From: Acanthopleura granulata | Taxonomy: Eukaryota; Mollusca; Polyplacophora; Chitonida; Chitonidae | Direction of reading: 5' to 3' | Assembly (NCBI GenBank): GCA_016165875.1 | Contig: JABBOT010000027.1 | Location: forward strand, 2,457,939 to 2,521,938 | Length of the DNA stretch: 64,000 nucleotides | Shown: piece by piece, positions 49,701-61,700 of the stretch | Layout of the letters: each line of letters starts with the position of its first letter | How positions within the stretch are numbered: the stretch's first letter is position 1 | Notes under the pieces: model-generated | Databases searched by the model: none | Told to the model about the DNA's origin: nothing | The model's input: only the letters and a program-made list of their open reading frames with translations | Position numbers and translations under genes: made by a program

Positions 49701-52700
49701 TACAGTACACATGGTTTCGCATGGAATTGACTCATACTGGTATTAATTATGAGTGCCCGGTCTGCATCTGACAAGTTACCTGGAAACTGTAAATGTATGA
49801 TGTTCAGTTATCAGTCATCATACATGTGCATGACATCTGTCATCTGTCACATGTGTTATCATACAAGTGCATGACATCTGTCATCTGTCACATGTGTTAT
49901 CACACATGTGCATGGCATCTGCCATCACACTTGTACATGACATCTGCCATCACACTTGTAAATGATATCTGACGTCATACATGTGCATGTTTTTGCTAAA
50001 AATCAAGGTTTACTTTCATGTCCTTTATACATGCGGCTTATGATAAGGTGGGGGCAAGTCTGTGGGTGAAAAAATCCATTCTTTATGCTAAGGTGGGGGC
50101 AAGTCTCTTGGTGAAGGAATCCATTCTTTATGCTATGGTGGGGACAAGTCTGTGGGTGAAGCAATCCATTCTTTATGCTAAGGCAGGCACAAGTCTGTGG
50201 GTAAAGGAATCCATTCTTTATGCTAAGGTGGGGACAAGTTTATGGGTGAAGGAATCCATTCTTTGAAGATGAATACTTGTTATTATTTTATACAGGAATT
50301 ATTTATTATTCTCAGACCTCTGATACAGCAGCTTTCATCGTAGGCATTGGCATTGCTGATCTCATAGCGTCAGCTCCCTCTGCTTCAGACGAGACACACT
50401 GCCCCACTGGTGCATGCATACTTTTCGCCATGATATTTCCCCTCACAGAATACAGACCACCTCTGAAAGAAATGAACAAAATTAATAAAAAAATTTCTAT
50501 TCCAATACCTGACTTGTGGCTTCTTCAACTGGAGAGGGCATGCTTTGACAAATCAGTTCCTCTGCACCTCCGTCATCACAGAGTGCTGCCGATTGCAGTG
50601 GGTGAGCATAAGCCCGCTTCTTTCTGAATGACTTAAACATACCACCAGCTCTACAACAGAAAATCCCAGTCTGTCATTGCTACATGAGGATACAAGTGAA
50701 AACAAGAGCAAAGATGTGGAAAACTCTTACAGTTTAGAATCTGTACATATATATACCTGTTTGCACTGCAGACACAATCTGTTTTTATTAAATTTACCAC
50801 GTTCCTTTGTTGGGTTTTTTTTTCAGAAATACAACACTTACTTATGTAGAATAAAGTGAATCAAATTTGCATAGTGTGAAAATTCAAAAGTTATGAGGAA
50901 CACCTTGCCCACATCAAAAGATATCTGTTCTACAATTTTTTAATTACAAATAAGCAACTAGTTAAGGTGTTTTTTGTTTCCAGAAGCAGGACAATGCTGT
51001 TGCTTTCTTCAAAGTATTCCCAAGGGATTTATATGTCAACTGTTCGTCTACTTATTTTTTTTTCATGTCTGCTGCACACGGTTAAAAGATACAATTACAT
51101 CTAATAAAATAATTTAAAAGAATAAAAGTTGTTAACAAAAAGTCTAAAAAGTTCTTAAGAACATGGCACACATATAATCTCTGGGCATACTATGGATCAG
51201 TTTATTCATAAAATGCACTAGCACAGGCATTTTTTGTGTGTGAGTTACATGCCTGGAATCTGAAAGCTGAACCTAAAATCTGTATCTCACTACAGGCAAA
51301 ACACAGTCCTATCTCCATGTTAATCCACACCATGAAAAATATATTAATATCGTGCCACATGGACACAAATACAAAGTACAGGTAACAGGTTAAGACCACA
51401 GACCTGTTTGATCTGCTCCTGAAATTTAACACACATAATAGTAAATACTCGGTGACGAGCTGATGGTTGCCTTTGTTGAACAAGGGTTACATTAGATGTT
51501 AAGCTTCTGGATGACCATAAGTAAATCGGGCAGCATATAATAGGGTAAACATGCCAGACTCCCTTAGATTTAGACTGTCAACACAAAGATGTAAAATGTT
51601 ATATACCAGTATTGCAAATGTTAAGATCTCTGTAAAAGAAAAAATAGTTAAAAATTTAAAAAAGGAGCTGTCAATACAGCACATGCCTGTGGACAACTGT
51701 GTTTTAAAAAGGAACGAATACATGTAATTCCAGGACACTACATATGGCTCCTCAAAGTATAAAACAATTATTTACTTATTTATTTATTTGATTGGTGTTT
51801 TACACTGTACTCAAGAATATTTCACCTATACAATGCTATCCAGCATTATGGTGGAAGGAAGCCAGGCAGAGCCCACAGGAAACCCACAATCATTTGCAGG
51901 TTGCTGGTGGACCTTCTCATATATGGCTGGAGAGGAAATCAGCAGGAGCTGGGCTTGAACTGAGAGTGACTGCATTGGTGAGAGGCTCCTGCATCATTGT
52001 GCTGAGCTGGGGCACTAACTCACTCTGCCAGGAAGGACAAGGCAGAGCTGAAGAAGTAATTAAAAGACATTATACCTAGTACTAAAGAGAGCATATTCTG
52101 GCTGAAGTTTCTAAATCTGGAGCCCTCTTAATTTAAGAACATTAGGGAACAATGTTTTTCCTTGAAAATATATTCATGTTTATAATGTCCTTACCTTAAC
52201 ACCGGTGCTCTTCTGAGGCTGACCGATGACTGCCCAAGTGTAGGAATAATGCCCCCGATACTGGGCATTGCAGTGGACAGAAACAACTTGGCCTCTACCC
52301 AGTCCTCTCTTGTAGACTGCTGAATTAGCCCATAATACATCACCTGGGGAAAACAAAGCAACAGTGAACAAAACATGAAGAATGTAGCTGCAGTGCATAT
52401 TGTTCAGAAAACTCAAATGAGATTATGCAGTACAGAAAGAGAAATGAGAGTTATAACCCAAATGAGTAAGCAAAATGTTGCAGTTTATCTATCTTGCTAC
52501 AACTGTAAAAATATATCCTACACATGCTCCCATATCAAAAGCTGGCCAAAATGGTGACCGACATATCATTTTGGAAAAGATATGTGCACAGAACACATCA
52601 AACTGTTTAAAACAGGAGAATAACTGCTTTAGCGGCTTTGAAATGATAAAAAATGTGTTTGGCATATACAGCTGTTCACACATTAGCTTGCTATGGTGTT

Positions 52701-55700
52701 TAAGTGAATGACTCCAAAATTTAGTATGTGAAATGTTGAAATTTCTTAGGAATTCAGCTATTCTTTACATGTATTTTAGGTTATTATTATCTGAAAGAAC
52801 AATAAAATCTTTATGTGGAAAAAATAAATTTTTATACAATATCAGTACATCATGAAAACTTACAGGCATAGACAAGGCATCAAGTTTCCAGTAACTGTAA
52901 TATGTGACCAGTAAATATGAGTTTTAATGTGGAAGCACTTTTGAGTTTTATACTTACTGTCTTTACGTGAAAAAAAACCCCAGAAAATGTTCACAATCTG
53001 TAAAAATGAGGAATAAAGAAAAAAACTAATGCCTCCATGTGTGAATTCTAATCAGATCACATCCACATTGAAGGAAATGTGTTCACCAAATTCAAACATG
53101 CCATCAAGTACTTTATTTTTCACATGTCTAGTACACAGGTAACATGCATAGACCTCCTTGCAAATCAAGATGTTCGCCATGCATTTGCCCAGGGGCATAA
53201 AAACTGGCGCCTGCTATGACAATACAGACATGTACCACTAGGCATATACAGGCCTAATGCAGCTTTTGCACTCTATCCAACTCCAATACCTTTAGCTTTT
53301 TTTCCTCAGGAAAAACTCGGATATCATATTTGGGAGTCCATGATGCCTGAGATACCACATAGGACACCAGGAGTGTGATCTTAGCATCGTCAGGTTTCTG
53401 ATTCTCCAACATGATGGAGCACTGTCTGTAAAATAACAAATCACATCAAATAAATTATCTTCATGAGTGTTGCATGAAAAAAAGACACACCCTGCAGCTC
53501 AGGTGTTGTGCCTAAAGTGGGCAGAAGGCCATTATTCTCTGGCAATAAAATATTTACCCAATGCATAATACAACAGCCTGAAGTTTACTGTAAAAGCTTA
53601 CTTCCTGAAGCCATAACATTATACCATATGGTCTATCAAAATATGCAATGCAATATGATGCAAAAGGCAAACATTCGATGTACTAGTAGCATTCACCATT
53701 AATGAACTTTGCATGAGACTTAAGCATGTACTTTGCACAGATTTAAGCCTTTATTAGAGGAAATGACATACACTGGTTTTTAAAGCATTATGATCTTCAT
53801 TACTCATAAACTATACAGCATAAGGAAGATCGAATTCCAAGTCAATAAATGCAAAATGAAAGTAAGCAAACCTGAGAAGAATAAGAGATCTATGATCTGT
53901 GAAACACAAGAAAGCAAACCTAACTAACCTGGACACATTGTTGTTTCTGTTAAATCCAAGTTCCTGCATGTTCTTCCGCAGAGTTACCCTTTCCTCCTGG
54001 AGTTTTTTAATTTGTTGTTCCAACTGAAGCAGACTGGTGTCAAGATGTGTTGCTTGTGAATGGTAAAGTTTAAAGAACTCACTCATCCCTTCTAACTGAC
54101 TTTTGTCCAACTTTGTCACAGTAGTCTTTGCATCAGATTGCTGAAATCAAAGTTAATTCCTTATGCCAATCATATTTGTGATTTGGGACCAATTTTTGAA
54201 CTTCACATATATATGTAGAGGAAAAAGGTTATCTTGAAAAATATTTGTGATCATGATGAGGCTTTGTTTCACTATTCTTCATAATGAACTATACTAGATT
54301 AGATTAGATCATCAACAAAAATAAGTTCAGTGGACATAAACAAAGCCAACCCTCCAAAAAATGACTCCACAAAAGTTTTTATTGAGATATTGACAAGATT
54401 TACTCTCCTTATTAAATTTTTAAAATCATTATGTAAAATTTCATCAGCCAAAATGAAAAAAATAACTTCCCTACTGAACTGTTATTTTTTGTGATATGAC
54501 CTGGTTTACACCTGACAGAGAATGTTATAAGCATGGCTTGACTAAGCAGTTCTATATGACAAAGTCTCCCTTTTCTCTACTGACTGGAGGGAAAACTGTC
54601 CACCTGTCGACCAATGTATGTCATACGCACATGATTTCATTGGCTATGCCCATCATGTCTTGATGTGAAACCTTTTCTACAGCAATAAATTCTTTGAAAT
54701 GGGGGCCTGTGATTGGCTGAAAAACTATCAATATAGCCAATCTGTCATCTAAATACACAATAATAGGATCTGAGTCGTCAACTACAAAATTACAACCTGT
54801 CAGAGAATCAAAGAACCAGTGAGAGTTACAGATTCCATACTTGTAGTATGAGCATCAATCCACTTCATAGTTCTAGAACAATTTTATTCTTAGTAACAGT
54901 ATTATCGTTATTAGAGATTACACTTTCTTAATATAGCACAGGTTCTAGTGCTGAAATAGGCTGAGACCTTTCCGGGTTTCAAACCAAGGACCTCAGAGTC
55001 AGGCACCAAATCGCCAGCAATACATATCAACCATCTAGACCATTCGACCAACCAGCCTTCTACAAAAATAGAAGGTTATTAAGAAAGTGTAATCTCTAAT
55101 AACGATAATACTGTTACTTAAATTCACTTTCTAAATGACATCTACCAATCTGATATGTTCAGCTAAGAGAGCTGCGTCATTTCTGATCATCAGAGGGGTA
55201 ATGCATGTTCGCTGTAAAGTCTACCGGTCAACTACCTTCTATTTTTGTAGAAGGCTGGTCGGTCGAGTGGTCTAGATGGTTGACATGTATTGCTGGCGAT
55301 TTATTGCCTGACTCTGAGGTCCTTGGTTTGAAACCCGGAAAGGTCTCAGCCTATTTCAGCCCTAGAACCTGTGCTATATTAAGAAAGTGTAATCTCTAAT
55401 AACAATAATACTGTTACTTAAATTCACTTTCTAAATGACATCTACCAATCTGAATTGTATTCTTGTTTTCATTTGTTGTGATAAGAAACTAAGCTTTTAA
55501 AACAGCTTTCATTTGTTTTGGATTTAGATAAATCTAAGAAATAGATTCTGGGAGAAAAGGCAAAATACTTCTGTCAGTAAATAAATGAGTGCCTTCATTT
55601 TTTGCCACTCATAATGATCTTTGTGGAATTCGCAATAACTGCTATGTCTTGCAAGAAGTTGATGCAATCTTATATGGAGGGCTCTCATCAATTAATTGGC

Positions 55701-58700
55701 CTATGTTAGTAGATAGGGTTATGGTTGTCAAAAATTTGAAACTTTCATATTGCAACCCTCAGAGTAACATTTAAAGCTACACCTTACATAGCTTACAAAA
55801 AAATGACTTGACAAATTGGCCATACCTGGACGGTGGCGCCCATGGTGGTAATACTGGTTGAAAACTGATCAAGGATTGTCCATTGCTTCTGGAATCTGGC
55901 TTTTGCCGCTTGCAGTTCAGCGAGCTTCTCATCCAAAGCTTCCAGTTCTATCTGCAGTGTTTTTGATTTGCTCTTCTTCTCTTCCTTCTCAGCTTGGCTT
56001 GGAGAGGCATACTTCGTCTGGTAAGTCACTTCTAATATTGTAGCTGTGCCTTTACCTTCAACCCTGTCAAGTCAAATAGCAAAGATGACACACAGTACGT
56101 AGGCCATAAACTGTTATTTTTTCAGCTCTTCAGGGGCCTTCGTGACTTAGTTGCTTAGCGTGCTAACGCAGAACAATGACCTGAAGCTTCCCACCAATAC
56201 GGTCACTGTGAGTTCAAGTCCAGCTCATGCTGGCTTCCTCTCTGGCCGTACGTGGGAAGGTCTGCCAGCAACCTGCAGATGGTCATGGGTTTCCCTTGGG
56301 CTCTGCCTGCATTCTTCCTACCATAATGCTGGCCGTTGTCCTATAAGAAAAATATTCTTGAGTACGGTGTAAAACACCAATCAAATAAATAAATAAATAA
56401 ATAAATCTGTTCTTCAAAGTTGAACAATAAACCAAAAAATACAGTAAGGTGTATCAGACAGATAGCTGAAAACTGCGCATAAAAATGCTTTCATCTATTA
56501 ATTTTTTGTTTTTCGAAAGATTTTCTTTCGAAGTATTAAATGCATTTAGGTGATTGAAATCCATGGTAGGTTTTATCAAAGTGCCAGTGTCTGTGTACTC
56601 TAATGTTGCAAGAATTATTTCTCACTTTTAACACACCAAGCCTTCCATACATGTACATATATATATTAGGCACACTTAAATCAGAGAAAAGAGAATTTTA
56701 AACATTACCATTTTCATATTGTTACATTCTGCAGAGACCATTACGGTGAGACCATATACTACAGAACTCAATGCTGAATTTCATTATCTAGACAATCTCA
56801 CAAAGTTAACAGTCCATTTCTTACCACAGCGGTATTGGTGAATACATAACCAGCAGTGACTATGGATTCATTTACTTGTTTGATTGAGGTTTTACAACAC
56901 TGTATTGTATATCATTTACTTAATACTGTAAATGCCTTTTTATTCGCGCGGTTCTAACTTTCGCGGATTTCGCGATGTTTACTTTTCCGCGAAAACAAAA
57001 ACCAGCGAATACAAATCCCATGTTTCTTAAATACACGTATATTATATTATGTACTAGTATTAATCTGCACTATAGCATGTATAGTATACTTGAGCGGCAT
57101 GAAATAAAGGACAAAGCAGGTAAAATAATTTATTTATTTAATAGGTGTTGCAATCATACAATACAAAGCACTACAAATTTAATGGCACAAGTTCACAAAC
57201 GTTGAGAAATATTTACAACGTACTTGTATGGATTCCGGCTTTAATAAATCCAGCTTGGATTAAATCCTGTCTCTTGCTGATTATCTCATGGCACTTGATA
57301 ATCCAGCGGGCATGAATAGGCTTCAACACAGCTGTCCGTGTATCGACATGGCTATCTTCAAGCTGGGTCATGACTTCATTAGCATACCACGCCTGGAAAC
57401 AGTTTATGAGTTCATCCTTGAAATCTTTGTGGACGGGAGAGATCGGCTGGAGACGGTCGGTGAAGCATGTTGGTACAAACACACAATTAAATCTCCCCCC
57501 TGGTGGGCTCTGAACACGTCAAATATCCTCAAACACTTCTGGGTAGGTCTCAGTTTTAGCGCCTTCCGCTATTTCTTACAGTAAGGGATAATGACTTCGT
57601 CCACATATCGCAGCATGGACTCGTCTGTACTCCAGTGGGATTCCGTGTGAGTGACGTCCCAGTCTGCGGGGAACTTGATCTAGGGGTGACAGCGATCGGT
57701 CTTCCCTGGGTAAATGAGCTGGGGCGGCAAAAGTTGTCCGGCTTTGCTAACTGCAAGTAGGGCTGTTATTGTCTTTTATCATCGATCCCCGATATAGAGA
57801 CCTGGTTATCTCCACGCTTCGTCACTGTCCACTGCCGCCCGGGAACCATGCTAAGGGCAGTCTGGTCTCAGTTGATGACAAGTTCATCCGGGATATTGTT
57901 TTGGCCGATGACGTCAGACACATCCTCTCATGTCATCATCATAGCTGTTGTAGTCTCCACGCTTTCGTTTTCTGTGATTTTCTGCAAATTCCGAATCTAC
58001 AGCATCGTTGGAAGCCTGAATAATGTCGGCTTCTATGGACTGGCTGGTCTGTGGATTTGGTAGACCAGGAGTCTTGGCAGTGTTCGTTGTGCTTATCCAT
58101 TTCCACAAAGATATTTTTGAAGCAATCGTGACGGACTTTGTCGAGTGAGAGAAGAATGATTTCAGTGGCAGCGGCAACTGGCTTATATTACCAGTAAATT
58201 TACTCAAAACTGTCGCAGGTAACAAGTTTACAGACCGGTTTTGGGCATGTGAATTAAACAATAGTATTTATTTGTTTTTGTCACATTTACCGTTAATCCT
58301 TAAGTTTAACTCCGGAGATTAACTTCCTGACCCCAGGGATCCTTAATCTTTAGGCTGACCAGCGAGGCTTAGTGTTCAGAAGATAAAAAACCTAAGACGA
58401 TTATTTCTTTGTCTAAACCAAGCCACTGAACTGTATAAAGCCTTCGTTATATCTCACACGTACAAACAAGTTAAAATTAAATGTATTTGACGATTCCTGT
58501 GTTGAAGTCTATTGTTCATCAAACGTTTTTGTTAAAATCCGCGAAAGTTTATTCCCGCCAATATGTCGTCTTGGCGAATCCGAGAAAGTTTATGCCCGCG
58601 AGTATAAAGGCATTTACAGTAAATCACATCATGATAGTAAAATTTAAATGATTACAAGAAAGCAGACATAACCCAAAGGGAAACTGTTACACAGCCTCAA

Positions 58701-61700
58701 AGCAGAGCCCAGACTAGTGGGAGATGGATTGATGTCAACACCATGAATTCAATATTCATACTTTCTCATGTTATATTATGGTTCCTTCTGCTTTCATGGG
58801 CATGGCCTTCCTATACAAACCTTTTAAAAACCTGCCAGTTCCCTGGGTCAGCGAAGGCCCACCCCCACCCAGGGATCATTCAGCTCATTGAACTGTATCA
58901 ATTATATAAGTTATCCGCATGTTCAGAAGGGTATATGGGGATTTCAACCCTGAGTAGGAAATTTTACCCCGAGCCTCAGGCAAAGGGTTAAAATTTCACA
59001 CCCAGGGTTTAAATCCCCATATATCCTTCTCAACACATGGATAACGATTTTGTTCCTACAATATTTATCAAATAGAAAACCATTCTTGCACACATAAAGA
59101 TGAGCTACACAAAACTATGCAAGCCATTCCCACTGCAGACAAGAGGCCCTGATATAGTAACGTGACGTAACAATGAATCAAATGTTACGTCACAAAGCAA
59201 TGCTGCCGGCGAAAAACGGTTCATGCAAAAATTTGCACAGCGGTTGTTTCATTCATTCTCCAGTGAACTTAAAAATAGAACAGTCAATACTTTTAATTAA
59301 ATTCAAACACAAGCGCAGAATATTTGGTTCTGTAACATGTTCAACAAACCCTTGATTTGTAATATAAGGGTGCGATTATTTTGTCGAAAGGAGACTGTGC
59401 AAGAATACAAATTTTATCAATGACACTCACAATGTGAACGCAACAAAGTTTTATCAGCGGCAGGCTTTGAGTTTGAACAACTGCAGTGATGTACTGAAAA
59501 TTATAAAACACAGCTGCTGAAAACTGAGTGAGACATGAACCCAGATGATGCAAAATCAGTGGAATTTACTTGCTGTGCACCTGCCTGAAAGAGGAGAAGC
59601 AAAATCGTTGTGCTTTGAACAGAGGAAGCAAACAAATTTTGTCTGATTTTGAATAAGGACGGAAAGTTGTGAGAAGTGCTTTCGCTTTCAGCGATGCACA
59701 GGGGTGTCACCATGTTGAATAAAGTATGACAGTCTAAAATACTAATGGTCTTCTGCTTTGTGAAGCATTCCCCAATGCGGAACTTTCATTGTTTTTTTGC
59801 CGTTCATAACCATAACGTGTTGCTACTCCAAAGCCTGTACACCATACAGCACACAGATGTGTCAGTGGCCTGTGTGTCGGCTTTAGCAGAACAGACTTGT
59901 AGGTTTAGTACATTGGCCTTTTAACTTTCCACTGATGTCGACCAAAAAAAAAAAATTGTTCTCTTTTATGGATGAATCAGCGATGAATTAGAACATACTC
60001 TGTACTGTCTTCATCTATACAAACCTCACAAGAAATTGATGAAATCTGAGTCTAGAATTCGAGAGGTCATACCAGCCCTCAAATTACAGAAGCAGAGGAT
60101 CGCTTGAATTCAGGCAGGAATTGATTTTTACAATGTTACACATTTGAATAATATCCTAGTGTTGGGCAAGACAACCTAGATCTTATGGAGTTTTTTGTCC
60201 AGTATCTGGTAAAGAAGTGCTGACCTGACATATTTAGAGTTGTTATTATACTGATACACACATGCCTGTGTAAAGCATTTAAAGTTTGCCATCCATATAA
60301 AGGATTAAAATATGCTACTGGTACCAGTGTTTCAGTGATTTTAAAAATAAGGAAATCTTAAATACATGTAGCTGTTCTTTTTGTTTGAATTTTCTAGGTA
60401 TGTCATGAATTTTTTTTCTTTCAAACTACAGTTGTCAATTTATTTGAGTAAAAACTGGTTGTTTGATTTCATTTCTGTATTGACAATTTATGCAGGGCAG
60501 CCAAGAAATGCATGTTTTTATGCACACATCACCAAGTTTTATTTAGTTCAATGGGTGCAATCATGCAAACCATGTCGTTTGCAGTCACGCCCATACAGGA
60601 ACGTGATGTCAGAATGGCGCGCGATAGAATGTGGTGTCACAAAGAAAGACGACGTCAGACTGTGCAGTAATTCAACTTGGCAGATTATACATTGTGTGTC
60701 ACTAAAAGTGACATCAGCCTCTGCAGTAATTCAGCTGAGCAGGGTTTAAATCCGATATACCATGTGTGGGCCTGATCTGAAGTTCTGGCTAGTGTATGTC
60801 AACATTTTAACCCAATCAGCAATCGGTAATAAGCCGAATCCGCATTGCAGAAGTCTCTCAAGATCACGCTTCCTTTGGACAAGGCAGGGTGGGGGCTATC
60901 GCCCAACAACACCAACAGCACTGTTAACCTCCGTGAAATCACGATATTTCGTGAGAGCCCCTAACCATTCTTGTCCAAAACCAGCGTGCTCTCGAGAGAC
61001 TTCTGCAATGCTGATTCCGCTTATCGAGAATAACTGCTGATGTAGGGACAATCAGACATATATCACTGGTGCTTTGACTTTGACTATCTTTGAACATGCA
61101 TCTTTCTTTTTCTTCTCAAGTGTATATCAAGTGAGTTTACTTTTCAGTAGTTTGAACATTGTATAATTCTGAAAGACTATTGCAAATTCATACTTTTAAC
61201 ACAAACATGACATATACAGATGTACATGCCTGAAGTTTTAATTAAGCTGGTGTGGAATCATTCTTTTTTCGCTGCTGTGTTTAAGTATTGGCATCCCAGT
61301 AAACCAGACTTTGTTTGAGATCGGTTAATGGATGCAGAACGGTAGTAAACATGAAAATCACAATGTATAAAATACAGTTTGCATTCAACAGCCAAAAAAT
61401 AGTCCTAGTCAACATGACTGTTTTATAGTATCGCGAAGTCATATTGTACAGGACTACAAAATAATGATAAAACATTTTATTTACCAACAGTTGCGTAGTA
61501 TCTGGCTGAGACTGGGATACAACATGCGATTATATACCTGACATTCTGCTCTGAGGCATTGTATATGTAGCTCACACGCATAGTCACCTGATAGAGTCTT
61601 GGTCAACAAATTCTGACAGCTCCGTCACGATCACCTCATTTTCACCTTCCTTCACGGTAGTTTCTATAACTCGGCACACCTCTGCTCTGTCCTGATAGAC

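Noticed and set aside
50018..50266. Open frame with a LWVKESILYAKVGTS repeat
   Set aside because: It is the 45-bp tandem array inside an intron of the minus-strand gene.
55233..55345. Possible tRNA-Ser/Leu gene
   Set aside because: It is part of an inverted SINE-like repeat with a shared non-tRNA tail, so a functional tRNA gene is unlikely.
56133..56230. Possible tRNA gene
   Set aside because: Box A and box B are present, but the sequence continues into the SINE body and A/T-rich tail; the head does not fold as a normal tRNA. The same applies to the other SINE heads.
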